Positions 8,820-17,999 of a stretch of 64,000 nt of DNA are shown one piece after another. The notes beneath the pieces are model-generated. The model had not been told where the DNA came from and did not search any database. It was given only the letters and a program-made list of their open reading frames with translations. Origin of the DNA: Paenibacillus zeirhizosphaerae (GTDB lineage Bacteria; Bacillota; Bacilli; Paenibacillales; Paenibacillaceae); NCBI RefSeq assembly GCF_030705605.1, contig NZ_JAPCKK010000018.1:1-64000 (forward strand). Direction: 5' to 3'. Within the stretch, counting starts at the first letter, position 1. Each line of letters opens with the position of its first letter. The translations under genes and the position numbers were made by a program.

Positions 8820-10064
8820 TTATGCTCCTCCCCCCATTACGGCAGGAAGCTCCTGCAACGAAGATACACTGTATCCGTGAATGCCTCTCTTGCGTACAGC
8901 TTCCATCCACTGATCCTGTCCTGCTTGACGTCCGGGACCGTTAATATGGACATAACATGGAATCATGCCCCTTGCGTCAGCCCAGCGAAAGATTTCCAAT
9001 GCTTTTTCGTCCGCCATCGGACTTACCAGTACAAAGAAGGAGCCCTGCGGGAACAGCCGAATGGAGCTTTCCAGGCCACCCATCATATCTCCGGCAGGAT
9101 CAAGGTCCAGATCGACCAGGTGATGCAGCATTTTTTGCCGCTCCATCGCATTCTCGCTCGGTTGGATCACTACTCCCTTTTGTCCGGCTGTACACAGTCC
9201 AATTCCCATGCGTTCTCTTCCGCCAAACTCCAGAAGAGAAGCTGTGGTGGATACGGCCAGCTCGAACTGATCCCCTGATCTGTAATGGGCAGACAGATGA
9301 TCCAATACGAGCATTGTTTTTGGGACGGTCTCATGCTCGAATTCCTTGGACTTCCAGCTGCCTGTTTTGGCTGTAGCATTCCAGTGGATACGAGAAAGCC
9401 GATCTCCATATACATAATCACGCACACCGTTGATCTGGGTCGTCTCCCGCCGCGTCCGGGTCAGGACGGAATCGGGCCCAGCCAGCCTTGTTTTGCGGTT
9501 ATTTAGCTGCCAATAAGGAATAAATACGACACGCGGCAGAACACGGAACTCCCCAGGGGCACTTACCAGGCCCTTGTTCTCCATCAATCCGAAGATATCC
9601 TCGGTGATAATCTCTGTATCGGCAAAATAATAACGTCCTCTTTCCAGCGGTGTTGTCTGAAAGGAGAGCTGCCCGTTTCCTTTTATGCTCGGGATAATAC
9701 TTTCTTCAAACGACCAGGATTCACCTGTGTGGCGCTTAAGAACTTCTCTGACAATCACATAAGGCAACGGCAAAAATCCCGGGATGGAAAGGTGCAGTCT
9801 GACATGAATTTGATCTCCTGCATGCAGCGTCTCACTGTATTCCGCCCCGCTGGATAGATACCTTGTCCCTTGGGCACGGCTAACTCCGCTCATGCTTCCG
9901 ATCCACAGGTAAATACCCAGCAGCGTCACCATGGACAGCAGCATAAAGGAGGTTTTCCCCCCCTGAAACAGCACGTACAGCATACACACCAGCCATATCG
10001 CGGCAAACACCCATATCCTGCCGGATCTTCCACTCCTCTTTCGCATCATTCGGTTGGAACTCAT
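8820..10064 (-). CDS. DUF58 domain membrane protein
   Basis: This 414-residue protein has two adjacent membrane segments near residues 15-55, then a beta-rich domain, then the DUF58 signature around residues 205-245: RDYVYGDRLSRIHWNATAK and KEFEHE. DUF58 proteins have a von Willebrand factor A-like fold and are usually encoded with a MoxR ATPase, which is thought to act on them as a chaperone. That pairing is present here, with three bases between the moxR stop codon and this start. The molecular role is unknown. Confidence 0.88.
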   Translation of the reverse strand: MSSNRMMRKRSGRSGRIWVFAAIWLVCMLYVLFQGGKTSFMLLSMVTLLGIYLWIGSMSGVSRAQGTRYLSSGAEYSETLHAGDQIHVRLHLSIPGFLPLPYVIVREVLKRHTGESWSFEESIIPSIKGNGQLSFQTTPLERGRYYFADTEIITEDIFGLMENKGLVSAPGEFRVLPRVVFIPYWQLNNRKTRLAGPDSVLTRTRRETTQINGVRDYVYGDRLSRIHWNATAKTGSWKSKEFEHETVPKTMLVLDHLSAHYRSGDQFELAVSTTASLLEFGGRERMGIGLCTAGQKGVVIQPSENAMERQKMLHHLVDLDLDPAGDMMGGLESSIRLFPQGSFFVLVSPMADEKALEIFRWADARGMIPCYVHINGPGRQAGQDQWMEAVRKRGIHGYSVSSLQELPAVMGGGA

Positions 10065-10067
10065 CGC

Positions 10068-11027
10068 TTATCCCCGCTCCAACTGAACCGGAACGTTGAC
10101 CTGGCGCAGAATGGCGTGTACAACACCCGTAGCGTTGGAATTTTCCATCCGCGCTTCGGGACGAAGCAGCAGACGGTGGGCCAGTACATAAGGAGCCAGT
10201 CTCTTCACATCATCCGGAAGCACATAATCACGCTCATGCAGAAAAGCAAAAGCTTTCACCGCCATCACAAACGAAAGCGCGGCGCGCGGGCTGGCCCCGA
10301 GCAGGACGGTGGGATTTTCACGGGTAGCGCGGACAATATCCAGCAGATAAGTGGTAACGGCATCGCTGATATGCACATTGCGGATTTCCTTCTGAATTGC
10401 AGCGATCTGCTCCATATGGGCAACAGGCTGCAAACGGTCGACAGGTTGGCCTTCCCGATGTCTGAGCAGCAGATTTTTTTCGGTCTCCGCATCGGGGTAC
10501 CCCAAGCTGATTTTCAGCATGAAACGGTCAAGCTGGGCTTCAGGCAGCATATAGGTCCCTTCAAAATCAATCGGGTTCTGCGTGGCACACAGCATAAATG
10601 GATTCGGCAGCTCATGTGTTTCGCCGTCAACCGTAACATTTCGTTCCTCCATGACTTCCAGCAGCGCCGACTGCGTCTTGGTCGTTGCACGATTGATTTC
10701 GTCCGCAAGCAAAATATTGGTCATCACTGGACCGGGTCTAAAATAAAAGCGCTCGTCACGGGGGTGAAAAATAGACACACCGGTGATATCACTCGGCAAG
10801 ATATCAGGATTACACTGAATGCGGCGGTAATCGCCACGCATGGACTTGGCCAGGGCCTTAATCATTTGTGTCTTGCCCGTGCCCGGCACATCCTCAATCA
10901 GGACATGTCCCCCCGCAAGCAGTGCTGTCATTAATAATTGTATTTCAAAGGATTTTCCCAGAATACAGGATTCAAGGTTGGCTCGAATTGAGGAGATCGT
11001 TTGAAAGGATTCTTGGCGAACCGGCAT
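10068..11027 (-). CDS. MoxR-family AAA+ ATPase
   Basis: This 319-residue AAA+ protein has Walker A in EDVPGTGKTQMIKAL (about residues 44-58), Walker B in NILLADEINRA (about 105-115), sensor 1 in FMLCATQNP and a C-terminal lid with sensor 2. MoxR ATPases act as chaperones for metal-binding or VWA-type partner proteins. It is the first gene of a three-gene operon with DUF58 and transglutaminase-like partners. The ATG has TTAGGAGG ten bases upstream. Confidence 0.93.
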   Translation of the reverse strand: MPVRQESFQTISSIRANLESCILGKSFEIQLLMTALLAGGHVLIEDVPGTGKTQMIKALAKSMRGDYRRIQCNPDILPSDITGVSIFHPRDERFYFRPGPVMTNILLADEINRATTKTQSALLEVMEERNVTVDGETHELPNPFMLCATQNPIDFEGTYMLPEAQLDRFMLKISLGYPDAETEKNLLLRHREGQPVDRLQPVAHMEQIAAIQKEIRNVHISDAVTTYLLDIVRATRENPTVLLGASPRAALSFVMAVKAFAFLHERDYVLPDDVKRLAPYVLAHRLLLRPEARMENSNATGVVHAILRQVNVPVQLERG

Positions 11028-11156
11028 AAAATTGCAAACCTCCTAAAAAAATAACAACATGTTTCCTATTATTGTACATGATGGAGGTCACAGAGTACAC
11101 TTTGCTTCACTGGCAGTCCCGTCATCTTTCTCCAATCCCCCCCTTTAAAGGACACC

Positions 11157-11190
11157 AAAAACACCCCGATAAGTTCATATTGGGGTGTTA
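11157..11190 (-). terminator. terminator of the spoVA operon
   Basis: An AACACCCC / GGGGTGTT stem is followed by TTTTTGG on the minus strand, 17 bases after the spoVAE stop codon. Confidence 0.88.
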
Positions 11191-11206
11191 GGTGGCAAAT
11201 CATCGT

Positions 11207-11557
11207 TTATCCTTTCGGGCGAATGACTAGCGCCGCCAGGAATGAAAAAATGATGGCAGACGAAATCCCCGCACTTGTCAGGCTGAAAATACCTGTAATC
11301 ACACCGATCCAGCCATCTTGTTCCAACTCGGTCAGCGCGCCGTGAACAAGCTGGTTGCCGAAGCTTGTAATCGGAACGGTCGCTCCGGCCCCCGCAAATT
11401 CAATCAAAGGATCATAAATGCCTACGGCATCAGCAATGGCACCAAACACGACAAGCGTGGCCATCGTATGAGCCGGTGTCATTTTGAAACCGTCCATCAT
11501 GATTTGACCGATTAGACAAATCGCTCCTCCCACTAGAAAAGCCCATAAATATTCCAT
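11207..11557 (-). CDS. spoVAE: stage V sporulation protein AE
   Basis: This 116-residue protein is an all-membrane SpoVAE (SpoVAEb type). It has about four hydrophobic segments and the family stretch IGQIMMDGFKMTPAHTMAT near residues 16-34. SpoVA proteins form the inner-membrane channel that takes up Ca-dipicolinate into the forespore and releases it on germination. It is the last gene of a spoVAC-spoVAD-spoVAE operon, five bases after spoVAD. Confidence 0.95.
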   Translation of the reverse strand: MEYLWAFLVGGAICLIGQIMMDGFKMTPAHTMATLVVFGAIADAVGIYDPLIEFAGAGATVPITSFGNQLVHGALTELEQDGWIGVITGIFSLTSAGISSAIIFSFLAALVIRPKG

Positions 11558-11562
11558 TTATT

Positions 11563-12579
11563 TCATCCTCCCGATTCAAGCGCAACGGCATGCGCGATAC
11601 ACGGAATGCTTTCTCCCTGCTGATAGGACAGAGGGGACAACAGCGCACCAGTTGCGACGACAAGTATACGGTTAAGCTCTCCCTTTTCCAGCCTTTTAAG
11701 CAGATATCCGTAAGTAACAACAGCCGAACAGCCGCAGCCGCTGCCTCCCGCGAATACATCGGGCTGCGTTTCTCTATCGTAGATCATCAGGCCGCAGTCG
11801 TTCATTTCGGTTTTTTCGGTGTCAACACCCTGCTTATTAAGCAGCTCCTTCAAGATCGGCAGTCCGACGGAAGCAAGGTCCCCCGTAACAATCATGTCGT
11901 AATCCTCGGGGCCTCGCCCCATGTCCTTAAAATGCGACAAAATCGTATCCGCTGCGGCAGGCGCCATCGCTCCGCCCATATTGAAAGGATCCTTTAGCCC
12001 CATATCCACAACCCTGCCAATGGTCGCACAGTCCACGATGACCCCCTGATTGGCATGCCCTATGATAGCGCAGCCCGAGCCAGTAACGGTGTATTGGGCC
12101 GTTGGCGGCTTTTGCGCTCCATATTCTGTAGGATACCGGAATTGTTTCTCCACCGTGCAGTTGTGGCTTGCGGTTCCCGCGAGGGAATAGTTCGCCCCGC
12201 CTGTGTCAACAATCAGGGAAGCAAGCGCAAGACTTTCCATAGAAGTGGAGCAAGCGCCGAACACGCCCATATAGGGGATCGCCAGCTTACGCGCGGCAAA
12301 CGATGCGCTGATAATCTGGTTCATCAGGTCACCGCCGATGAAAAACTGGACGTCCTCTTTCGTCAAATTGGCATTAACGAGGGCCAGGGAAGAGGCACGT
12401 TCAAACAGACGCCGTTCTGCCTTTTCCCATGTACTTTCATCAATTTCAAGGTTATCGTATACATAGCTGAAATTGGAGCCTAAAGGCCCCTGGCCCTCCT
12501 TGGGGCCAACCACCGTGGCGCTGCCTTTGATGCGCGGCTTCGTCTCAAACTTCCAGGATTGCCCCCCTTGAAGCTTCAT
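11563..12579 (-). CDS. spoVAD: stage V sporulation protein AD
   Basis: This 338-residue protein has the thiolase-like fold of SpoVAD, the soluble dipicolinate-binding subunit of the spore SpoVA complex. Family features include GVFGACSTSMESLALAS (about residues 104-120), the TVTGSGCAIIG stretch and GGSGCGCSAVVTYG near residues 278-291. Its start overlaps the spoVAC stop codon by four bases (ATGA), so translation is coupled. Confidence 0.96.
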   Translation of the reverse strand: MKLQGGQSWKFETKPRIKGSATVVGPKEGQGPLGSNFSYVYDNLEIDESTWEKAERRLFERASSLALVNANLTKEDVQFFIGGDLMNQIISASFAARKLAIPYMGVFGACSTSMESLALASLIVDTGGANYSLAGTASHNCTVEKQFRYPTEYGAQKPPTAQYTVTGSGCAIIGHANQGVIVDCATIGRVVDMGLKDPFNMGGAMAPAAADTILSHFKDMGRGPEDYDMIVTGDLASVGLPILKELLNKQGVDTEKTEMNDCGLMIYDRETQPDVFAGGSGCGCSAVVTYGYLLKRLEKGELNRILVVATGALLSPLSYQQGESIPCIAHAVALESGG

Positions 12580-13106
12580 AGGTGATTCCCCCCTACGCCA
12601 AGAATCGCGTACACGATCCCTACGATAAAAGCGGCCACAGCTCCAAATACGATGACAGACCCAGCTAGTTTGAACATTTTTGCTCCAACGCCGAGCACCA
12701 GGCCCTCAGAACGGTGTTCCAAAGCCGCCGAGCACATGGAGTTCGCGAACCCGGTCACCGGAACAGCGGTACCCGCCCCGGCCCATTGGGCAAACTTATC
12801 ATAAACGCCCATGCTGGTTAAAATAACAGAAATAAGAATCAGCACAGCTACGGTCGGGTTTCCAGCTTCTTTGGCTGTCATATGAAATCCGCGCATAAAG
12901 CCGTTCAGGATCAACTGACCCAGTACACAGATCAGTCCACCCACAACAAAGGCACGGATACAATTACCGACGATTTTGCGGGCCGGCTCATGCTTTTTGG
13001 CAATTTTTTGATACTCCTGTTCCTGTATATTCAAGGACGGGGTAGTTTTTTGCCGCAGGCCGCCCGTTTTTGTAGCAGTGCCGGCCGGTCCGGATTTGGC
13101 TGCCAT
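12576..13106 (-). CDS. spoVAC: stage V sporulation protein AC
   Basis: SpoVAC is an inner-membrane subunit of the dipicolinate channel; in Bacillus subtilis it behaves as a mechanosensitive channel. The protein has a soluble N-terminal segment of about 60 residues and then four hydrophobic stretches, including GGLICVLGQLILNGF. The ATG at 13106 is chosen because GGGGGTG lies six bases upstream, giving 176 residues. A frame open to 13166 has no ribosome site. It is the first gene of the operon, so forespore (sigma-G) control is expected, but I could not place a convincing sigma-G promoter. Confidence 0.93.
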   Translation of the reverse strand: MAAKSGPAGTATKTGGLRQKTTPSLNIQEQEYQKIAKKHEPARKIVGNCIRAFVVGGLICVLGQLILNGFMRGFHMTAKEAGNPTVAVLILISVILTSMGVYDKFAQWAGAGTAVPVTGFANSMCSAALEHRSEGLVLGVGAKMFKLAGSVIVFGAVAAFIVGIVYAILGVGGNHL

Positions 13107-13285
13107 GATCAACACCCCCTGCAAGGATTCCGCACTTGGGCGGTAATGCATTTTCATTATTTGCAATCCTGTCCAGCCTTATGAATGGAAAATGATAAGC
13201 AAGCATTAAACGTGGACATTCAAGCTCAATAAAGGCATACTAAAAAGAAAATGATGACCACTGGTAAATTAGGGAGTGAAGCAGC

Positions 13286-14359
13286 ATGAAACAACAAACG
13301 CTGGAGTTATTCAAGACCCTGACCGAATTTCCGGCCGTGTCCGGACATGAACGGGCGCTCCGTGCCTGGGTCAAGGAGCAGATGTCGGCCTATACGGACG
13401 AATTCGTACAGGATAACCTTGGAAGCCTGTTCGGGGTTGTCCGCGGAGATGATCAGGGGCCAAGGGTGATGGTAGCCGGCCATTTTGACGAGGTAGGATT
13501 CATCGTGAACGGTATTACCGACACCGGCATGATCCGTTTTCAGCCTGTAGGAGGCTGGTGGAGCCAGGCGGTGCTGTCACAGCGGCTGCAGGTGATTACA
13601 CCAGCCGGTCCTGTCATAGGGGTAGTCGGCTCTACACCAACTCACCTGCTGGACGATGCGGCGCGCAACAAACCGGTAGATCTGAAGGCCATGTATTTGG
13701 ATATCGGTGCGGACGGCCGCGCTGATGTGGAAAAGCTCGGCATTGTGCCAGGCATGCAGATTGTACCTGTCTGTAGGTTCACGCCGCTGGCGAATCCAAA
13801 GAAGATTATGGCCAAGGCCTGGGACAACCGTTATGGCGTAGGACTTGCAATGGAATTGCTCGAAGCGGTGCATAAAGAAAAGCTGCCGAACACCCTCTAT
13901 ACAGGCGCTACGGTCCAGGAAGAAGTGGGGCTGCGCGGCGCACGCACGGCGGCCAATCTGATTCAACCGGATATTTTCTTTGCGCTCGACTGCAGTGCAG
14001 CCAATGATATGACTGGGGATAAAAATGCCTTCGGGCACCTGGGCCAGGGTGCTCTGCTGCGCGTGTTCGATCCGACAATGATCACCCATCGCGGCCTGCT
14101 GGAATACGTAAAGGATACGGCGGATACTTACAAAATCAAGTACCAGTATTTTATTTCTCCGGGAGGCACAGATGCTGGACAAGTTCATGTTAGCGGAAGC
14201 GGAGTTCCTTCCACCGTGATCGGCATTTGCGGACGCTACATCCATACCTCCTCCTCCATCATTCATACGGATGATTACGATGCAGCTAAAGAACTGATTG
14301 TGACACTGGTCAAAAACCTTGATCGCACAACACTGAATACGATTATCGAAAATGCTTGA
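13286..14359 (+). CDS. M42-family metallo-aminopeptidase
   Basis: This 357-residue protein is a dinuclear-metal M42 aminopeptidase. Ligands and catalytic residues are visible in [10 protein letters not shown] (about residues 67-76), AWDNRYG (about 180-186), the catalytic pair in [10 protein letters not shown] (about 211-220), FALDCS and the last histidine in HTSSSIIH. M42 enzymes release N-terminal residues from peptides in the cytoplasm as large tetrahedral complexes; some were first named endoglucanases (FrvX, YsdC). GGGAG lies about nine bases before the ATG. It is a single-gene unit closed by a strong hairpin. Confidence 0.93.
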   Translation: MKQQTLELFKTLTEFPAVSGHERALRAWVKEQMSAYTDEFVQDNLGSLFGVVRGDDQGPRVMVAGHFDEVGFIVNGITDTGMIRFQPVGGWWSQAVLSQRLQVITPAGPVIGVVGSTPTHLLDDAARNKPVDLKAMYLDIGADGRADVEKLGIVPGMQIVPVCRFTPLANPKKIMAKAWDNRYGVGLAMELLEAVHKEKLPNTLYTGATVQEEVGLRGARTAANLIQPDIFFALDCSAANDMTGDKNAFGHLGQGALLRVFDPTMITHRGLLEYVKDTADTYKIKYQYFISPGGTDAGQVHVSGSGVPSTVIGICGRYIHTSSSIIHTDDYDAAKELIVTLVKNLDRTTLNTIIENA

Positions 14360-14376
14360 GCGAGAGTATTATGAAG

Positions 14377-14423
14377 ACAAAGGGGATGCCCCAAAGGTCC
14401 ATTGACCTGGGGCTCCCCTTTGT
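14377..14423. terminator. bidirectional terminator between the M42 and YdjM-like genes
   Basis: A long stem (ACAAAGGGGA and GCCCCA pairing with TGGGGC and TCCCCTTTGT, with a short loop near 14400) separates two converging genes. It can serve both strands. Confidence 0.88.
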
Positions 14424-14447
14424 CATGTTCTGAGACACTGCAGACGA

Positions 14448-15158
14448 TTAGATGAACGATTGCAGAACGGCGTAGATCGCCAGCATGAGCGTCAAAACGA
14501 TGCCAAGCTTCTCCACCCTTGCCCCTTTCTTCGTCCCGGTGCTCATCAGCTTGAAGCGCAGCTTCCAAGGCAGTGGCGGCAGCGGGCGTATCCCGTTATT
14601 CGTCAGTGAATCCAAGAGCAGATGCAGCGTATACGCAATCCCGCCTGCAAGCCAAATGCTGGCTCCGTACTGCTGCGTAGTGCCAAACAAAAGCGCAGTC
14701 CAGGCCGCGATCCCATAGACCGTATGCGTCAGCCCCCGATGAGGAACGACCGTGCAAATCATCAGCAGACAGCCTGCAAGGTAGTTCCAGGGCGCATAGG
14801 ACGTGCCATACCACGCAATGGCTGCGCCGATCACGAATATGATCACCTTGCGCATCGTCCGCGAGGGCATAAACGAAGCCGCTACGATGAGTATCGCCAG
14901 AACCAGATTCCATGGAGCGGACACCGCCTCCGCAAAAAGCACCCAACCGGCAGCGGCGACCATAAGCACTTGAAGCACCCGGAGCATCCGACCGGAAAGT
15001 GTACGGGTCAGCAGCAGCGAATTCGGTTCATCAATGTCTGGAAGCAGCGAACCGACAGCAGCGACGGCTGCCGCCGCAAACGTAATTTCATGTCCAGTCA
15101 GCGCAAGCACGGATAACGAGATACCCGTACCGATGATCAAATGGGCTCTTCCCATCAT
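14448..15158 (-). CDS. membrane-bound metal-dependent hydrolase, YdjM family
   Basis: This protein of about 236 residues has the YdjM (LexA-binding inner-membrane hydrolase-like, DUF457) pattern. It has an N-terminal H in GRAHLIIG, the SLLPDIDEPNS acidic motif (about residues 40-50), HRGLTHT in the middle and a C-terminal LLLDSLTNNGIRPLPP. Several hydrophobic segments lie between these. The family is related to membrane phospholipase-C-like hydrolases, but its substrate is unknown. The start is uncertain: AAAGGATG fits ATG 15158 better than ATG 15170, which abuts the site. Confidence 0.85.
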   Translation of the reverse strand: MMGRAHLIIGTGISLSVLALTGHEITFAAAAVAAVGSLLPDIDEPNSLLLTRTLSGRMLRVLQVLMVAAAGWVLFAEAVSAPWNLVLAILIVAASFMPSRTMRKVIIFVIGAAIAWYGTSYAPWNYLAGCLLMICTVVPHRGLTHTVYGIAAWTALLFGTTQQYGASIWLAGGIAYTLHLLLDSLTNNGIRPLPPLPWKLRFKLMSTGTKKGARVEKLGIVLTLMLAIYAVLQSFI

Positions 15159-15220
15159 GTTGTACAGCATCCTTTCTCAATTGTACGGGCAGAGCCGCTA
15201 ATAATTACAAACCGTCCTTT

Positions 15221-15250
15221 ATTATATAACAGAATCATAAATAAGAACAA
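15221..15250 (-). promoter_or_regulatory. sigma-A type promoter for the YdjM-like gene
   Basis: On the minus strand TTGTTC and TATAAT are separated by 18 bases, about 60 bases upstream of the start codon. Confidence 0.6.
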
Positions 15251-15328
15251 TAGTTCGCTTTTCGATCATAAAAATAAAGCTTGCCGGAGCCAGAACCGGA
15301 ATGGATGAAGTAACCCTCTTATATGACC

Positions 15329-15357
15329 AACCGCTCACTCTTGTGGGCGGTTTTTTG
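15329..15357 (+). terminator. orphan intrinsic terminator upstream of the mannanase gene
   Basis: The stem CCGCTCAC / GTGGGCGG is followed by TTTTTTG on the plus strand. No plus-strand gene ends here; the nearest is the M42 gene, already terminated at 14423. It lies in a 394-base gene-free stretch (15159-15552) that otherwise holds two divergent promoters, so it may end a small RNA or a leader. Confidence 0.7.
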
Positions 15358-15409
15358 TACAAATCGTTAAATTATAGTAGTTCATTAGTACCATTGTTTT
15401 CTGTAAAAG

Positions 15410-15438
15410 TTGCAAGCTTCTTACAGAGGTTATAATAT
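15410..15438 (+). promoter_or_regulatory. sigma-A type promoter for the GH26 gene
   Basis: TTGCAA and TAATAT are spaced 17 bases apart, and TATAAT overlaps the second box, about 115 bases before the start codon. Confidence 0.65.
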
Positions 15439-15552
15439 AGAGACTAATCCTACATACATATTTCGACATTAAGGTTTTGGAAATTTCAGTCAAGACATAT
15501 TTATCAGAATCCGCGTATTCGGAGTTTTTCTCCATTTCAAGAAGAAAGGAAG

Positions 15553-16608
15553 ATGGATGTGAAAACACCACGAAAGGGAAAGATGATTGTGAAATCAGCC
15601 GTTGTATGCCTCCTTTATGTTCTCTTGTTTGTGGAATCGCAGCAATCACTTCCTGCTCATGCGGCAGCCCAGCCCGTCAACGCCAATGCCTCCCAGGAGG
15701 TCCGCAGCCTTCTCTCCTATCTTTCAGGCATTTCAGGGAAACAGATGATTACAGGCCAGCATGACTATCTGGAAAGTCCGGATGAACTGAACAATAAGCT
15801 AAAATCCCTGAGCGGCAGTTATGCCGGATTACACGGCTATGAGCTGGGGGCCGTCTCGAATCAGAACGCGCAGACTACAGCCAGACAGCGGAATCAAGTA
15901 ATCGCTTCCGCCATTCAATGGGACCGGAAGGGTGGCATCGTCGCCATGACGTTCCACCAGTCTTTGCCCGGAACGGCGCGAACCTGGAAAAATGTACAGA
16001 GCAAGCTTTCCCAGGAGCAGTTTAACAAGTATGTAACTCCGGGAACGCAGGAATATAATAAATTAATCGCCGATCTGGATGACGCGGCCGTATATTTGAA
16101 AAAGCTGCGAGATGCAAAGGTTCCTGTCCTGTGGCGACCTTATCACGAAATGAATGCAGACTGGTTCTGGTGGGGAAAGAAAGAGAACTTTGCTCAACTG
16201 TGGAATATTATGTATGACAGATTCGTCAATGTACATCAGTTGAATAATCTGATATGGGTATGGAATCCGAACGCGCCGGATGAACATTCGGGCCCGTATG
16301 CCCCTACTTTCCCGGGGCTTGCCAAAGTAGATATATTGGCCGCTGATATTTACGATAATGATTTTCAGGACTCCTACTATCGGAATTTGCTCTTCTTGGC
16401 CGGCGGCAAACCGATCGCCATCGGTGAAAATGGAGATGTGCCGAGCGCGGAGGTGCTTGAAAGGCAGCCCAAGTGGGTATATGCCATGACCTTCGGGAAG
16501 CTGCTCACGGAGCAAAATTCAACCGATGAAATTAAAACGTATATGAACGCTAAGAAAACGTTAACGCTGCCGGAGCTCGTCAAAGACAGGGAAGCGTCAT
16601 CGAAATAG
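15553..16608 (+). CDS. secreted GH26 beta-mannanase
   Basis: This 351-residue protein has a signal peptide (basic start, hydrophobic core at about residues 14-27, AHA-A cleavage near 37) followed by a single GH26 domain. The acid/base glutamate is E199 in WRPYHEMNADWFWWG and the nucleophile is E292 in IAIGENG. It also has the IWVWNPNAPDE stretch typical of GH26. Members cleave internal beta-1,4 bonds of mannan outside the cell; galacto- or glucomannan specificity cannot be told. There is no carbohydrate-binding module. GGAAG sits five bases before the ATG. It is a single-gene unit with its own promoter and terminator. Confidence 0.93.
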   Translation: MDVKTPRKGKMIVKSAVVCLLYVLLFVESQQSLPAHAAAQPVNANASQEVRSLLSYLSGISGKQMITGQHDYLESPDELNNKLKSLSGSYAGLHGYELGAVSNQNAQTTARQRNQVIASAIQWDRKGGIVAMTFHQSLPGTARTWKNVQSKLSQEQFNKYVTPGTQEYNKLIADLDDAAVYLKKLRDAKVPVLWRPYHEMNADWFWWGKKENFAQLWNIMYDRFVNVHQLNNLIWVWNPNAPDEHSGPYAPTFPGLAKVDILAADIYDNDFQDSYYRNLLFLAGGKPIAIGENGDVPSAEVLERQPKWVYAMTFGKLLTEQNSTDEIKTYMNAKKTLTLPELVKDREASSK

Positions 16609-16636
16609 ACCCCTTTTAAAGACAAAACGGACGAAA

Positions 16637-16674
16637 GAAACCCTGCCAGGTCAAATTGGCAGGGTTATTTTTTG
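16637..16674. terminator. bidirectional terminator
   Basis: AACCCTGCCA pairs with TGGCAGGGTT, with T-rich tails on both strands, between the converging GH26 and aminotransferase genes. Confidence 0.9.
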
Positions 16675-16680
16675 AGAAGG

Positions 16681-17922
16681 CTAATCTGTTATTTCGGAAA
16701 GGAAAAGAACGTCCAAAAAAGTGCCGATGCGGCGCGCTGCCTCCAACAGCGTTGCCTCCTCCTGCACCAGAGCGATCCGCACGAATCCCTCTCCCTGGGC
16801 ACCGAATGCATCTCCCGGAATGACCGCCACCCCTGTTGACAGCAGCAGCTCACGGGCAAAACGGCGAGAGCTCCACCGCTCCGGCCCCATGCGGAAGCGC
16901 TCCGGAAGCGGAGCCCACAGAAACATGGTCGCCTTTGGCTTCGGCACATCCCAGCCCTGTGCTGCCAGGACCTCAACAAACGCATCGCGGCGGCGCTCAT
17001 ATAGAGGTGCTACCCCGCGGTCCCCTGCAGGCCGTTCCATCGCCTGTTTAAGCGCAGCGATGGCCGCCGTCTGAATCGGCTCAAATACGCCGTAGTCGAT
17101 GTTTCCCTTCAGCTTGCGCAGTGCGCCGACTGCCTCCCGGTTGCCAGCCAGAAATCCGATACGGCACCCGGCCATATTGAAGCTTTTAGAGAAGGAATGA
17201 AACTCAACAGCCGTATCCAACGCGCCGGGAAGCTGCAAAATGCTGAGCGGGCGGTAGTTGTCGAAGCCCATTTCTGAATAAGCCAGATCATGTACAACGA
17301 GCACGTTCCATTTCTTCGCCAAAGCAATCAGCTTTTCAAAAAAGGCATATTCCGCCTGCACGGCAATCGGATTACCCGGGAAATTAAGCAGAATAAAAAC
17401 TGCCTCTGCCCACACCTCATCAGCAATTTCATCCAGATCAGGCAAAAATCCGTTTTCCTGCCGCAAGGGCAGCAAATACGGCTTCACGCCAGCAATAGCC
17501 AGCGCGCCAACATAAATCGGGTAACCCGGATCGGGAACAATCGCCATATCTCCCGGATTGCAAATCGCCTGGGCCAGATGGGCCAGCCCGTCCTGCGACC
17601 CCATCAGCGCCAGCAGCTCCGTCTCCGGGTCTACCGTTACCCCAAAACGGTGCGCCATCCAGGCGGCAGCTTGCTTACGGAAGGCGGGGCTACCGCTTGA
17701 TGACGGATAAGCATAGCTGTCCTCAGCGAGAACTGCCTTGCTCAGCACCTCCCGTACCTCCTGCGTTGGGCCGCGGTCCGGACTGCCGATCCCCAGATCG
17801 ATCACATCTTTTCCCGCCTGCAGCGCTTCTTCCTTCCATGCAGCCACCTCCGCAAATATAGACGAGCCGAGATGGTCGAGCTTATCTGCCCGCCAGCCGT
17901 GTTTGGTCTTACTATCTGCCAT
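16681..17922 (-). CDS. class I/II PLP-dependent aminotransferase
   Basis: This 413-residue fold-type I aminotransferase resembles the branch that includes LL-diaminopimelate aminotransferase and PatA-like enzymes. The PLP lysine is K246 in FHSFSKSFNMAGCR. Also seen are the IDLGIGSPD motif (about residues 40-48), LNFPGNPIA (about 179-187), HDLAYSEMGF and the C-terminal arginine in EGFVRIAL. Substrate cannot be named from sequence. It is monocistronic with a TATAAT box about 40 bases upstream on the minus strand. Confidence 0.88.
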   Translation of the reverse strand: MADSKTKHGWRADKLDHLGSSIFAEVAAWKEEALQAGKDVIDLGIGSPDRGPTQEVREVLSKAVLAEDSYAYPSSSGSPAFRKQAAAWMAHRFGVTVDPETELLALMGSQDGLAHLAQAICNPGDMAIVPDPGYPIYVGALAIAGVKPYLLPLRQENGFLPDLDEIADEVWAEAVFILLNFPGNPIAVQAEYAFFEKLIALAKKWNVLVVHDLAYSEMGFDNYRPLSILQLPGALDTAVEFHSFSKSFNMAGCRIGFLAGNREAVGALRKLKGNIDYGVFEPIQTAAIAALKQAMERPAGDRGVAPLYERRRDAFVEVLAAQGWDVPKPKATMFLWAPLPERFRMGPERWSSRRFARELLLSTGVAVIPGDAFGAQGEGFVRIALVQEEATLLEAARRIGTFLDVLFLSEITD

Positions 17923-17999
17923 TTAACGCACCTACTTGGTTTTTTTTAGTTATTATAACACGGTCCACCTATGACATGGATCACCTAGAAAATAAGCCC

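Noticed and set aside
9870..10934. 354-codon plus-strand frame
   Set aside because: It lies entirely antisense to the moxR and DUF58 genes. Its translation is rich in His/Gln/Arg with no domain, as expected of a shadow frame.
15335..15649. 104-codon minus-strand frame over the GH26 promoter
   Set aside because: It covers the promoter, terminator and signal-peptide region of the mannanase gene, and has no ribosome site.
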